This document shows, piece after piece, positions 1 to 9,373 of a stretch of DNA of 62,342 nucleotides; position 1 is the stretch's first letter, and every line of letters begins with the position of its first letter. Below the pieces are notes generated by a model, which was not told where the DNA came from, ran no database searches, and saw nothing but the letters and a program-made list of their open reading frames with translations. Source of the DNA: Thiomicrorhabdus sp034722175 (GTDB taxonomy: Bacteria > Pseudomonadota > Gammaproteobacteria > Thiomicrospirales > Thiomicrospiraceae); assembly GCA_034722175.1 (NCBI GenBank), contig JAYENR010000089.1:1-62342 (forward strand), written 5' to 3'. The translations under genes and the position numbers were made by a program.

Positions 1-1236
1 AGCTAGGTTGGTATGCGTTTTTTGTTGTGGCTTCTGTTCAACTGAATCAAACTTTAAGTACTGATTCTGCTTTAACAATTTAAAGTAGAAGTAAATTGTT
101 AACCACTGCAACGCCAGCATCGGTACCCATAGAGCAAAATAGATGGTGCTACCGTGAGTTACGATTCCACTATGTACCAGGCCTGCTGATAACCAAAGAA
201 CCAACTGAACTTCTAAAGCAAACCCGGGACAAACCATAGACAAGGCACCTGCATCGGTTTTGTTTTCATTTAACTCTTTAAAGAAGCCTTTTTTACGCAT
301 CGCGGCTAAACCAAATGCACCGACTAGTACACTCACACCCACCCCAATCGTAAACAGAATCAGGTGATAAGCGGTGTTTCGGTCTAAACCTAAAGCGTGC
401 ATCGTTCCGATATCTGCTCTGAACGCACCGACAATCAACATGGCGATGACGGTGACAGGAATCAATAGAGTGACGGTCGCTTTCGCTTGGATTCCGTGTT
501 CAAACATGGATTTGAACCCTAGAATAAACTTAAGGATGGCTAACATCACCGTTAAACCCAATACTGTATAACTTAATGAGGTACCGATAAAGGCCACTTC
601 TGGAATTTGTGAAAAGCCCATCGCTCCAAATCCAACGCCAATCATTCCGAAAGAGAAGATCGCTAATAGCTGTGACAAGTTCGCATTTTGAATAAAGTCT
701 AGCTCACCATCAATCAGTCGTAAAAAATAACGGCTAAAGATTTTAAGCGCCATGACAAAGATGACTGAGAAGTACAGACCAGACATTACATATAAAGGGT
801 CAATTAACTGCATGCTCATGCCCATTATTGTAATCGTGTCAAATAACCCTGGGATAAATAACGCTCCTAAGATAAAGAACACATTCATAGTCATGGTTAA
901 GGTTAATGGAATCGCCATCAATTGTACTTCACGATTACTGTTCACTAACCCTTGATACTCGTCGGTCTTTTTAAAGGCGACATAACCTTTAAACCAGCGT
1001 TTTAGTAACACAAAATGTAACCCTGCTGAGGCAACAGCCGCACCAATATAAAGCTGAATAAACAAAGACAAAGTATCTGTCTTACCAATGTAATTGGCCA
1101 TTAAGGTGTCAAAGTCGATAAAGACGTTACCCGGATGTTCGGTCATAAAGTTAACAGCAAAGAAGAACGATGCCGTCATACCTGCGGCACCCAGAGCCGC
1201 TAAAATATGTAAGATTTCAAATTTTTTGGATTGCAT
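1..1236 (-). CDS. Polytopic membrane protein of unknown function (3' end beyond window)
   Basis: Reading the minus strand from an ATG at 1236 gives 412 open codons up to base 1 with no stop, so the C-terminus is outside the window. The start MQSKKFEIL is preceded by AAGGGGA at good spacing. About ten hydrophobic segments can be counted, beginning with LHILAALGAAGMTASFFFA and ending near residue 390, followed by a polar tail. I do not recognise the family; it is an inner-membrane protein by composition, possibly a transporter or a membrane subunit of a redox complex. The upstream AT-rich region carries an inverted repeat (1281-1298) that may control it. One CAGGCCTG copy lies inside the gene at 178-185, read as AGL. 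Confidence 0.8.
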   Translation of the reverse strand, partial: MQSKKFEILHILAALGAAGMTASFFFAVNFMTEHPGNVFIDFDTLMANYIGKTDTLSLFIQLYIGAAVASAGLHFVLLKRWFKGYVAFKKTDEYQGLVNSNREVQLMAIPLTLTMTMNVFFILGALFIPGLFDTITIMGMSMQLIDPLYVMSGLYFSVIFVMALKIFSRYFLRLIDGELDFIQNANLSQLLAIFSFGMIGVGFGAMGFSQIPEVAFIGTSLSYTVLGLTVMLAILKFILGFKSMFEHGIQAKATVTLLIPVTVIAMLIVGAFRADIGTMHALGLDRNTAYHLILFTIGVGVSVLVGAFGLAAMRKKGFFKELNENKTDAGALSMVCPGFALEVQLVLWLSAGLVHSGIVTHGSTIYFALWVPMLALQWLTIYFYFKLLKQNQYLKFDSVEQKPQQKTHTNLA

Positions 1237-1280
1237 AGCAATTCCCCTTAAAGTATTATAAATATAATTTATTTGCATAT

Positions 1281-1298
1281 AAGTATATCCTTATACTT
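1281..1298. promoter_or_regulatory. Possible operator: inverted repeat AAGTATA-TCCT-TATACTT
   Basis: A 7-bp inverted repeat with a 4-bp centre sits 45 bp upstream of the membrane-protein start at 1236, in very AT-rich DNA. Its size and AT-rich character resemble operators of ArsR-type winged-helix repressors. That comparison is inference; no regulator gene is next to it in the window. Confidence 0.35.
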
Positions 1299-1457
1299 TG
1301 TGTTTGTAAATGTGAGTTTGTTACATTTTTATTAAGGGTGTTAAGCTGGTATAGAGGTTTGATGTGTTAAAAGCGAGTGTTTAGCCGTGAATCACAGGCT
1401 TTATAGAGAGATAGGTTTTCAGTGGCTCTAATAAATATGGAATAGGTGTAGAGACAA

Positions 1458-2462
1458 TTATGGAAGAGGGCACTGGTATTGTGTTGGTTTACCATTGGTT
1501 AAGCCATCATTGACGATGACAAATTCAATATTATTCTGATTGAATTTGATAAATTGAATGCCTTCCGGTTTTCCGCCGGTGTCAGGAAGGTCACAAAGAT
1601 GTGTAAAGCTGTTAGGGTTCTGGTCTCTGCCTTGTAAGGCGTTTTTACCATTCCAAAGGTAGACTTGATAAGTCATAAATTGATCTCCAACCGCACCCGC
1701 TAATACAAGAACTCCCTGGTCGGTTTCACTTAAACCACGAACGCCGCGACCTTGAGCATTCAAATACAACGTTTTAGTTTTTTTGATTTTAAAGGCCTTT
1801 TTTTCAAGTTGGACTCGTAATACGGCAGTAATGTTGCCTCGTAAAACGGGGCCTCTAAAACCAAATAATAGACAGCCTTTGTGGTCGATTGCCAAACCTT
1901 CTATATCAATCCCATTCTCTTTACTGGGGATACCAACAAAGGTCTTGAATACTGGATGATTGGCCAATACTTCAGTTAACGATAAGGTTTGTATCTCTAC
2001 CATCTGGGCTTGTGAATTCAGTTCGATTCGGAATAGCTGCTGGCGAGCTGGTTCTAAAAAGGTCTGTTGTAATCGCTTGATATTGTCTTTCTGCGAAAAA
2101 TTATCTTTGATTTTTTTACGTTTAGCACTGTGTGAACCTAACGCATACAGATATGGCTTTTGCCAAGCTAGAGCTTCAATGTCGATTTCATCTAAGTTAT
2201 TAGTTAAAGTGATGCTGTGTAGAGATTGCCACGATTGATTATTGGCAGGCTTAAACAGTTCAATTTGATTACCTTCATCGGTGGCTAAAGCCATAAACTG
2301 CTTATTTACCACAATACCACTGATATTTAATGGATCAATTTTAAGGGGGTTAGAAAATGACCAGGCCTGTTCATTTGAGAGTCTGGTAGCTGTATTGGCT
2401 GAACTGCTGTTGAGGGTGAAAAGCCCAATCAGCAGTAGAGTTGTAATCCATATTTGTTTCAT
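1458..2462 (-). CDS. Secreted DUF3616-like protein
   Basis: 334 residues with an N-terminal signal peptide (hydrophobic WITTLLLIGLFTLNSSSA, cleavage near ANT). The body carries motifs typical of the DUF3616 family as I recall it: DIEGLA near 210, GFRGPVLRG, GRGVRGLSE and KPEGI near the end, suggesting a beta-propeller-like periplasmic protein. No enzymatic residues can be assigned and the role is unknown. It is a single gene, separated by about 90 bp from the upstream kinase. Codons for NEQAW at about residue 32 are created by a copy of the CAGGCCTG repeat (2362-2369). Confidence 0.7.
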   Translation of the reverse strand: MKQIWITTLLLIGLFTLNSSSANTATRLSNEQAWSFSNPLKIDPLNISGIVVNKQFMALATDEGNQIELFKPANNQSWQSLHSITLTNNLDEIDIEALAWQKPYLYALGSHSAKRKKIKDNFSQKDNIKRLQQTFLEPARQQLFRIELNSQAQMVEIQTLSLTEVLANHPVFKTFVGIPSKENGIDIEGLAIDHKGCLLFGFRGPVLRGNITAVLRVQLEKKAFKIKKTKTLYLNAQGRGVRGLSETDQGVLVLAGAVGDQFMTYQVYLWNGKNALQGRDQNPNSFTHLCDLPDTGGKPEGIQFIKFNQNNIEFVIVNDGLTNGKPTQYQCPLP

Positions 2463-2549
2463 GATTAGGTGTGTTCACTGATACTAATTTAGAAAAACTT
2501 GATAATATTCAAGTAATGTAGCTACACATTATAGCTTTATGATAAAAAT

Positions 2550-4154
2550 CTAAGCTAAATTGTCTGGGAATAGTATTGTAAAGGTGGTGCCTTGCTCCAC
2601 TTCACTGTGAATGGTAATTTTACCTTTTAAGGTACGGGTGACTAAGTTATAAACTAGGTGCAATCCTAAGCCACTTCCCCCCTGTCCACGTTTGGTGGTA
2701 AAGAATGGGTCAAATGCTTTATTGATTACGTCTTGAGTCATCCCTTTACCATTATCGAAAAACTTTATTTCAATTTGATTGTCGGCAGCTGGAGTGACTT
2801 CAAAGTTAAGCTGTGGATCAAGGCTGTTTTCATCAAAAGCGTGCATCGCGCTATTCATAATCAAATTAGTTGCGATTTGACTTAAAGCGCCTGCGTGAGT
2901 GTGTGCTTGTAATGCTTTATCACAACTAATTACGCCACGGATGTTTTTAGATTTTAGTTCATGATTAAGGCTGACTAAGCTTGAATACAAAGTATCGTAA
3001 ACATTAAAACGGAAGATTTGCTCATCATGACTTTGATCGACGGCTAACTGTTTAAAGCTAGAAATAAGGTTTGCGGCTTTATGGATGTTTTCTTCTAGAA
3101 TTTGGCAAGTTTTTTGTGACTGACTAAGGAAGTCTGCTAAGGCTGTTTGTGTTAATTTTTGAGTTTCATATAAGCCATTTAAGTGGTGAATTTGGTCTTT
3201 TAATAAAGTGCTACTTGTTAGTCCAACACCTAAAGGTGTATTCACTTCATGAGCGACACCCGCGACTAAGCCTCCTAAAGAAGCCATTTTTTCATTTTCG
3301 ATTAGTAATTCTTGAGTGGTTTGTAGCTTATTTAGGGTTTGTTGAATTTCTTGAGTGCGCTCTTCAACCAACTGTTCCAAGTTCGCATTGAGTGTTTCCA
3401 GTTCTTTTTGTGCGCGTTTGGTGTCTTGGCCTTGTTCATAAATAATAAACATAAACGAGGTGATTAAAATTAAAACTACGATTCCAACAACGTAGGCAGC
3501 CAAAGGGCCTACTGAAATACCATTTTTTACCGTACAGTAAGAATCAGGATCAAAGCTAGCAGCAGCCATCCCTGTATAGTGCATGGCTGCGATTGCGCTA
3601 CCAATCACAATGGAGGCTAATAGGTTATGCCAGATGAATACATTGTGTTTTTCTCGAAATGCAGAGCGTATAAAAATTTCTAGCCCGATATAGGAAGCGG
3701 CGTAGGCGATAACCATTGAAATGATAACCAACCAAACATTATATTGAATAGGTGGGAACATTTGCATAGCGTCCATACCGCTATAGTGCATAGCACTAAC
3801 ACTGCTTCCTAAAATAAAGGCAGCAATTAATTTTTGTTTAGTGCGACGTTGTTTATTGGGGTTAAGAAGAATTCGAAAGGCTAAGTAAGAGCCGATAACG
3901 GCAAAAACAGCGGAAAGTATGGTTTCAAATATCTCAAAAGAGACGGGGGTGTCGATATGCAAAGCAAGCATGCCGATAAAATGCATGGTCCAGATACCCA
4001 TGCCCATATTAAACGCTGCGCCATAGGTCCAGAGTTTGGAGTTAAAACGATGGTGCCAAATGATAAAGCTGGCATAGGCTATGGCTAAAAAACTGGTAAG
4101 AAAGGCGATGGCAACGGAACCAAATACCAGAAAATAGTCATAATCTTTTTCCAT
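2550..4154 (-). CDS. MHYT-domain membrane sensor histidine kinase
   Basis: 534 residues. The N-terminal half is an MHYT sensor of seven membrane segments with three motifs: MHFIGM near 57, MHYSGM near 121 and MHYTGM near 191; MHYT modules are thought to bind copper and sense diatomic gases or redox state. A coiled coil (about 245-290) leads to a HisKA-like dimerisation helix with the phospho-acceptor His in AHEVNTPLG, then HATPase_c with an N box (NLIMNSAMHAF), DNGKGM and GGSGLGL. The order matches two-component kinases. It starts 26 bp after the stop of the REC/HD-GYP gene, so the two are probably one operon and a cognate pair. Confidence 0.85.
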   Translation of the reverse strand: MEKDYDYFLVFGSVAIAFLTSFLAIAYASFIIWHHRFNSKLWTYGAAFNMGMGIWTMHFIGMLALHIDTPVSFEIFETILSAVFAVIGSYLAFRILLNPNKQRRTKQKLIAAFILGSSVSAMHYSGMDAMQMFPPIQYNVWLVIISMVIAYAASYIGLEIFIRSAFREKHNVFIWHNLLASIVIGSAIAAMHYTGMAAASFDPDSYCTVKNGISVGPLAAYVVGIVVLILITSFMFIIYEQGQDTKRAQKELETLNANLEQLVEERTQEIQQTLNKLQTTQELLIENEKMASLGGLVAGVAHEVNTPLGVGLTSSTLLKDQIHHLNGLYETQKLTQTALADFLSQSQKTCQILEENIHKAANLISSFKQLAVDQSHDEQIFRFNVYDTLYSSLVSLNHELKSKNIRGVISCDKALQAHTHAGALSQIATNLIMNSAMHAFDENSLDPQLNFEVTPAADNQIEIKFFDNGKGMTQDVINKAFDPFFTTKRGQGGSGLGLHLVYNLVTRTLKGKITIHSEVEQGTTFTILFPDNLA

Positions 4155-4180
4155 AAATTGGCTCCAGAAATATTGTATGT

Positions 4181-5746
4181 TTAATAGTTATCAGGATAGA
4201 GTTTTCTGAGATTGGTGATTTCATCTAAATTTTCATTGAGAAGTTCAACCAGCTTGGGTTCAAACTGTTTGCCCTTTAAAGACTCGATTAAATTTAGAAT
4301 GTCTTCCAAAGACCATGGATCTTTATAGCAACGTTTACTGCCAAGAGCATCAAAAACGTCGGCTAAACCAGCGATCCGAGCCATAACAAAAATATCGTTT
4401 CCTGATTTGCCTTGCGGGTAGCCATTTCCATCCCAATGCTCATGGTGCTCTAACGATATCTGAGCAGCAGCTCGCAAAGTATGAGTATTTGAATTGATTA
4501 ACATGTTATAACCCGCTTCAGCGTGCGTTTCCATAATGGCACGCTCTTCTGGAGTATGTTTTCCGGGTTTGTTTAAAATAGCATCTGGAATACTGACTTT
4601 ACCTACATCATGTAAAGGTGCTGCTAGCTTTATTAAGTCACACTGTTTGGTGTCTAAACCATAGGCACAGGCAAGAATATAGCTGATTTCACCAACGCGT
4701 TTAACGTGGCTTCCGGTTTCTTTAGAGCGTAACTCTACTGCTTCACCTAAAATATAAACCAGTTCGCGTTGACTCTGTTCCACTTCGTCTTTAAGTGCTA
4801 ACGCAGAATAGGCTTTTACAAAGTGGTCAATAAAAATGTCAAGCAGGTGAATATTTAGTTCGGTAAGAGACGGTGGTTTGCGTACAAAAAGCATATTTTC
4901 GTCGCCATTGCTTGCGCCAATATAGGCGACATAATCTCCATCATTCTGTACGGATCTTTTTTCTTTATAAGCGGTCTCAAACAGAAATTGAACCTCATCG
5001 GGCATAATGCAAATATTATCCTCTACAAAGTCTTCAAATAAATTACCTGCCTTAGCAAGTACTTTGAATTGTAGCTCGCTATTTGCTTTATCATCAGGCT
5101 TAGACAGAACGGTGCAATACATTGCATTTTCTTCCAAATCTAAAACGGAAGCAATTTGAGATAAAATTTGTGAAGTTAAAGAGCGTAAATTGGTTTCGGA
5201 GCGGGTATTGGCAATTGCCTGTAATACCTTTTGAAGCCCTGCACGGTGCTGCTCTATTGTCATAATGTCTCGATACGAGCGCAGTGAAGCATAGAGGGCG
5301 GTTTTAAGTTTGTTGGCGGTGAGTTCAGTTTTAGATTTATAGTCATTAATGTCATACTCTTTAATGACCGCTTCTTCAGGAGCTTGGCCGGGTTGACCGG
5401 TGCGTAAAATAATACGAGTGATATGGTTATCCAGCTGTTCACGGATATGTTTAACTAAGTCTAATCCTGCTGTCTCAGTTTCCATTACAACATCAATAAA
5501 GGCGACGGCAAACGGTTGGTTTGAGTCTTGTTCTTGCAGTAATATCTGCGCCTCTTCTGCACTGTAAGCATGAGAGAGTTCGACTGTTTGATCTTCAAAT
5601 GTGAGAGACTCTAAAACCAGTTTGGTAATTTTATGAACTTCAGGCTCATCATCTACGACCAAGACTCTCCAGCTTTGATCGTTGCTCTGTTTGGCTGTTT
5701 GTGCGTCCTGTTCTGAATCAGGCGCAAAAACAAATAAATCATTCAT
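4181..5746 (-). CDS. Response regulator with REC, DUF3369-like and HD-GYP domains
   Basis: 521 residues. The REC domain (about 26-150) begins VLVVDDEP, has the phospho-acceptor Asp in FIDVVME and the Lys in DYKSK. The middle (about 165-330) looks like DUF3369, a GAF-related module usual in this architecture. The C-terminal HD-GYP domain has HVKRVG, HDVGK, the downstream His pair HHEHWDGNGYP and the GYP triad, so it should be an active c-di-GMP phosphodiesterase. It is the first gene of a likely two-gene operon with the MHYT kinase. Output is predicted to be a fall in c-di-GMP upon phosphorylation; that direction is inferred. Confidence 0.88.
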   Translation of the reverse strand: MNDLFVFAPDSEQDAQTAKQSNDQSWRVLVVDDEPEVHKITKLVLESLTFEDQTVELSHAYSAEEAQILLQEQDSNQPFAVAFIDVVMETETAGLDLVKHIREQLDNHITRIILRTGQPGQAPEEAVIKEYDINDYKSKTELTANKLKTALYASLRSYRDIMTIEQHRAGLQKVLQAIANTRSETNLRSLTSQILSQIASVLDLEENAMYCTVLSKPDDKANSELQFKVLAKAGNLFEDFVEDNICIMPDEVQFLFETAYKEKRSVQNDGDYVAYIGASNGDENMLFVRKPPSLTELNIHLLDIFIDHFVKAYSALALKDEVEQSQRELVYILGEAVELRSKETGSHVKRVGEISYILACAYGLDTKQCDLIKLAAPLHDVGKVSIPDAILNKPGKHTPEERAIMETHAEAGYNMLINSNTHTLRAAAQISLEHHEHWDGNGYPQGKSGNDIFVMARIAGLADVFDALGSKRCYKDPWSLEDILNLIESLKGKQFEPKLVELLNENLDEITNLRKLYPDNY

Positions 5747-6034
5747 GGCACCACCCTGCTAGGTATTGAGTTTTTTATACTATCACGAAAAAAATAGTGT
5801 GTGATTAAATGTCTTGAGGGGAAGTATAGAATATATCTGTCAACCTGTCTAAGTAAAATATCCCATTTGGTACGATTTATGGAGCGTTGTTTTATCCTTA
5901 GTTTGTAGTGCTTTTTAGATGATAAAGAAAATCACTGTTCTATTTTGTATATAGGTAATGTGGTATGGAACTATTTCTTTTGTGAGAGTCGGTTTGCCCA
6001 GTGTAAAATAGCGTCAATATAAAAGGTTAGAGTT

Positions 6035-6865
6035 ATGACAGACGTGACAGAAAAAAAATTAACTAAAAAAGAGCGCACCAAAGATTGGATTAAACCACCT
6101 AAAGCGATTATGAAACCAGTGGGTCGTGCCATGGCGCAATTTAAGATGTTGCGAGATGGCGATCGTGTTCTATTAGGGCTTTCAGGTGGTAAAGATTCAA
6201 TGGCGTTGTTGGTGATTTTAAAACACCTTCAACGTCACGCTCCCATTAACTTTGAGTTAGCCGCTTGCACGATTGATCCTGAAATTCCTGGATTTGATCC
6301 ATCCCCGCTAAAGGAGTGGTGTGCCAAGATGGATGTACCGTATTTTTATGAATCGGAAGATATGGTTGATTTGGCAGAAAAACGTATGAAAGGTGACTCC
6401 TTTTGTAGCTTCTGTGCCCGCCAAAAACGTGGAATTTTATACAGTACTTGCCGACGAGAAGGCTATAACGTTTTGGCGTTAGCTCAGCATTTAGATGATT
6501 TGGCTGAAAGCTTTATTATGTCTGCTTTTAATGCAGGTCAGTTGCGTACCATGAAAGCGCATTATCTGAATGACGACGGAGACATTCGTATTATCCGACC
6601 TCTGGTGCGTGTACGTGAAAACCAAACGCGTGACTTTGCGATTGAAGCAGGCCTGCCTGTCATTGAAGACAACTGCCCGGCTTGTTACGCTAAACCACAA
6701 GCCCGTGCTGAAACAAAAGAGCTGTTACTGGAACAAGAGAAGAAAAACAAACACCTCTATGCCAATTTATGGACGGCGATGCAACCTTTGATTGCCGATG
6801 ATAACCATGAAGGTCAGGCAGAATTAGAACAAACTTCTAAATTTGTTACCAAGGACTCTAAGTGA
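6035..6865 (+). CDS. ttcA: tRNA 2-thiocytidine(32) synthetase TtcA
   Basis: 276 residues. It thiolates C32 of certain tRNAs using ATP, a 4Fe-4S cluster and sulfur from cysteine desulfurase. The PP-loop is LSGGKDSMALL (about 49-59); the cluster/catalytic cysteines are in CSFCARQKRG (about 126-130) and CPACYAKPQ (about 211-214), all as expected for TtcA. A CAGGCCTG copy at 6648-6655 encodes AGL just before the CPAC motif. The gene ends in a GTGA overlap with the acyltransferase gene, which implies translational coupling. Confidence 0.95.
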   Translation: MTDVTEKKLTKKERTKDWIKPPKAIMKPVGRAMAQFKMLRDGDRVLLGLSGGKDSMALLVILKHLQRHAPINFELAACTIDPEIPGFDPSPLKEWCAKMDVPYFYESEDMVDLAEKRMKGDSFCSFCARQKRGILYSTCRREGYNVLALAQHLDDLAESFIMSAFNAGQLRTMKAHYLNDDGDIRIIRPLVRVRENQTRDFAIEAGLPVIEDNCPACYAKPQARAETKELLLEQEKKNKHLYANLWTAMQPLIADDNHEGQAELEQTSKFVTKDSK

Positions 6866-7791
6866 GTTCTGCTTCAAAAAAACCAAAAAAAACTGACCAG
6901 GCCTGGGTGGGGAGCGTCGTCAAAGGCTTGATTATTCTATTTAGTTGGATGCCTTTAAGTTTAAACCAAGTTTTTGGCAAAGCGATCGGTTATCTCCTAT
7001 GGTGGATTCCGAACTCCAATAAACGCATTACGCTTATTAACCTTCAAGTGGCCTTCCCTGATTTAAAAGAGTCAGTACGTAATCAACTAGCCAAACAGAG
7101 CTTATTACATTTAGGCATGATGGTAGCCGAGCTTGGGCCTGCATGGATGTGGCCGGAAGCCAAGTTAGCGCCTTTAATTAAAGAGATTAAAGGCGAAGCA
7201 TTATTAAAAAAGGCCAGGGATGAAAATAGAGGCTTACTTTTTTTGGCTCCACATATTGGGGCGTGGGAAATGATTGGCCCGTACTTGTCATCTAAATATC
7301 CTTGTACCTTCTTATACCGACCGCCAAATGTGGATTCTGTTGAGCAGTTTATGGTTGAATCTAGGGAGCGGTTTGGAGCTAGGTTGGCACCTACTGATAT
7401 GAAAGGGATTCGTGTATTAATTAAAGCGTTAAAAAGCAATGATATTTCTGCGATTTTACCTGATCAAGACGCGGGTGAGAAAGGGGGCGTTCATGCTTCG
7501 TTTTTTGGATTTCCTGCTCGCACCATGACCTTAGCGTCTAAATTGATGCAGAAAACAGATTGTGCGGTTCTGTTTGTGATGATGGAACGTCTGCCGAATG
7601 CACAAGGTTATCGTTTACATATCTTGCCAGCTGAAGAGGCCATGGCTAGTGTGGACGAGCAGGAAGCAACCGAGGCTTTGAATCGTGGAGTAGAGGCGTG
7701 TGTTAGTAGACTGCCAGAGCAGTATTTATGGTCTTATCGACGTTACCGTAAACCACCAGCAGGTTATGAAAACCCTTACCGAAAACAATAA
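6862..7791 (+). CDS. LpxL/HtrB-like lipid A (lysophospholipid) acyltransferase
   Basis: 309 residues starting with GTG inside the ttcA stop (GTGA). A membrane segment lies near residues 20-40. The HX4D/E catalytic motif is HIGAWE near 131, followed by FLYRPP and, further on, DQDAG and FFGFPA, as in the LPLAT family acting on lipid A at the inner-membrane cytoplasmic face. The exact acyl position (LpxL, LpxM or LpxP type) cannot be decided. Residues TDQAW near the N-terminus are encoded by a CAGGCCTG copy (6898-6905), in a variable polar stretch that looks tolerant of insertion. It converges with the next gene with only 5 bp between stops. Confidence 0.88.
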   Translation: MSSASKKPKKTDQAWVGSVVKGLIILFSWMPLSLNQVFGKAIGYLLWWIPNSNKRITLINLQVAFPDLKESVRNQLAKQSLLHLGMMVAELGPAWMWPEAKLAPLIKEIKGEALLKKARDENRGLLFLAPHIGAWEMIGPYLSSKYPCTFLYRPPNVDSVEQFMVESRERFGARLAPTDMKGIRVLIKALKSNDISAILPDQDAGEKGGVHASFFGFPARTMTLASKLMQKTDCAVLFVMMERLPNAQGYRLHILPAEEAMASVDEQEATEALNRGVEACVSRLPEQYLWSYRRYRKPPAGYENPYRKQ

Positions 7792-7796
7792 AGGCT

Positions 7797-8723
7797 TTAG
7801 GTCTTCTTTTTGGGTTGGTAACTTAACCAACTCACGCCACTTACGACTAACACCAACCCGACCGCATGCCAGAATCCAAATGGCTCTTGTAAAACCCACA
7901 CCGCTAAAACAATCGTCACCATTGGGCCTAAGGTACCAATAATGCCTGTTTGTGCGGGGCCAATTCTGGCAATCGCTTCACTGATCATAAAGCTGGGAAT
8001 AACCGTGCTGATAATGGCAAGTAAAAACAGCCATAACCAAGCCATACTGCTGACTTCTAGGTCTGAAAAATCGTTGAAGAGAAGATAGTGTAATAAGACA
8101 AAGCCACTGGATATTGCCATCGCTAAGCTGGTAAACCATAAGCTTCCTACCTGATGAATCAGCTTTTTACCAAACAAGACATAAAACGAAAAACTCAGTG
8201 CCGCTAAAAAGACTAAAAAGGTGCCTAACCCTGTCTGCTCACCACTAAAGCCTAACTCTTGATAAAAGGCGATCACTAAACCACCGTAAGTTAAGATCAA
8301 TGCCCCAAGCAGTTTACGTGTAATCGGGGTTTTAAAAAATAGAGCCCCTAACAAAGACACCATAATCGGATAGGTAAACAGGGTTAGACGCTCAAGCTGA
8401 GCAGAGATCATCTCTAAGCCTTTTAGATCCAGCCAAGAGGAGAGGTAATAGCCGATGAAACCTAAAAAGGTGATTTTTAGTAAAGTTCCTTCTAGGTTGG
8501 GTGTGGTTTTTTGTTTAGTTAACCAAACCATAATCAACAGATAGACAGGCAAGGCAATCGCCATACGTAACATCAAGACACTATCGGTATCCAACCCTTC
8601 TACGTAGGCGAGTTTGATAAAAATCGACTTAACCGAAAACAGGGCGGTTCCGAGAATGGCTAGAAAAAAACCTATCCACAAATAACGGCGATCCAATTCG
8701 GTCTGTATTGCAGAGTCAGACAA
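7797..8723 (-). CDS. EamA/DMT-family transporter
   Basis: 308 residues with ten hydrophobic segments arranged as two five-helix EamA halves; charged residues are confined to short loops and both ends. The family exports or imports small metabolites (drug/metabolite transporter superfamily); the substrate cannot be told. The C-terminal motif QEPFGFWHAVGLVLVVSGV is typical of the final EamA hairpin. It follows the methyltransferase gene after 45 bp that contain a CAGGCCTC element (8760-8767). Confidence 0.85.
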   Translation of the reverse strand: MSDSAIQTELDRRYLWIGFFLAILGTALFSVKSIFIKLAYVEGLDTDSVLMLRMAIALPVYLLIMVWLTKQKTTPNLEGTLLKITFLGFIGYYLSSWLDLKGLEMISAQLERLTLFTYPIMVSLLGALFFKTPITRKLLGALILTYGGLVIAFYQELGFSGEQTGLGTFLVFLAALSFSFYVLFGKKLIHQVGSLWFTSLAMAISSGFVLLHYLLFNDFSDLEVSSMAWLWLFLLAIISTVIPSFMISEAIARIGPAQTGIIGTLGPMVTIVLAVWVLQEPFGFWHAVGLVLVVSGVSWLSYQPKKKT

Positions 8724-8759
8724 GATCGAAACTTCTGAATAGCGTTCTATTGATTTGAA

Positions 8760-8767
8760 CAGGCCTC
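8760..8767. repeat. CAGGCCTG-family repeat (CAGGCCTC variant), intergenic
   Basis: The site reads TTGAACAGGCCTCTTCATT and lies in the 45-bp gap between the methyltransferase stop and the transporter start, both on the minus strand. The flanks TGAA and TTCA keep the dyad of the full-length element although the last core base differs. Confidence 0.6.
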
Positions 8768-8768
8768 T

Positions 8769-9362
8769 TCATTTCGGCTTTTTGCCAATGTACCAAGCAT
8801 AACGATGCTTATTAGTATCGTCAGAACCACTATTTTCATGGTTAAGCCAGCCTTCGCCGTAAACCAACGTTTCTAATTCTGACCAGGCCTGATTAAGTTC
8901 ACCAGATTCGATATAAAACTCGGGGTTACGCGGTGCACTGTCTTGAACGGGCGCGAGAAAGGTTTGGTAGATCAATAAGCCGTTAGGTTTTAAGGCACTC
9001 ACCAATTGGCTGAATAAGTTGCGGTCCAAATAACGGCTAATCACAATGACATCATACTGTTGATACGGCAGTAACATCTGTTCAAGATCGGTGATCAAGG
9101 GCTCAATCGGCAGTTGGTTGATACTTGCCCAATTATTCAAAACCGTTAAGGCGTTATCAGAAATATCCCACGCCTGAACCTTTAGACCGCACTGTGCCAG
9201 AAAACGCGCATTACCACCTAAGCCACACGCCAATTCAAGCGCCTTGCCATTAAAAGGCAGTAGATGACTGTGTTGTTTTAATACAAAACAAGGTTTGGCA
9301 GGCGTTTGCAAGCTTGCAGAGGCATATTTTTCATCCCACTTCTGGGCGATATTTGTACTCAT
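8769..9362 (-). CDS. Class I SAM-dependent methyltransferase
   Basis: 197 residues from the ATG at 9362 (MSTNIAQKWDEKYA), which lies 11 bp past the trkH stop; a longer in-frame start would overlap trkH by nearly 90 bp and its residues are the antisense-like product of trkH DNA, so I reject it. SAM motif I is ELACGLGGNA near 43, motif II ends in AWD, and VIVISRYLDR is the post-motif region. Such small methyltransferases resemble the TehB/thiopurine group, but the substrate is unknown. NQAWSE near residue 163 is encoded by a CAGGCCTG copy (8884-8891). Confidence 0.8.
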   Translation of the reverse strand: MSTNIAQKWDEKYASASLQTPAKPCFVLKQHSHLLPFNGKALELACGLGGNARFLAQCGLKVQAWDISDNALTVLNNWASINQLPIEPLITDLEQMLLPYQQYDVIVISRYLDRNLFSQLVSALKPNGLLIYQTFLAPVQDSAPRNPEFYIESGELNQAWSELETLVYGEGWLNHENSGSDDTNKHRYAWYIGKKPK

Positions 9363-9373
9363 AATTATCTTAG

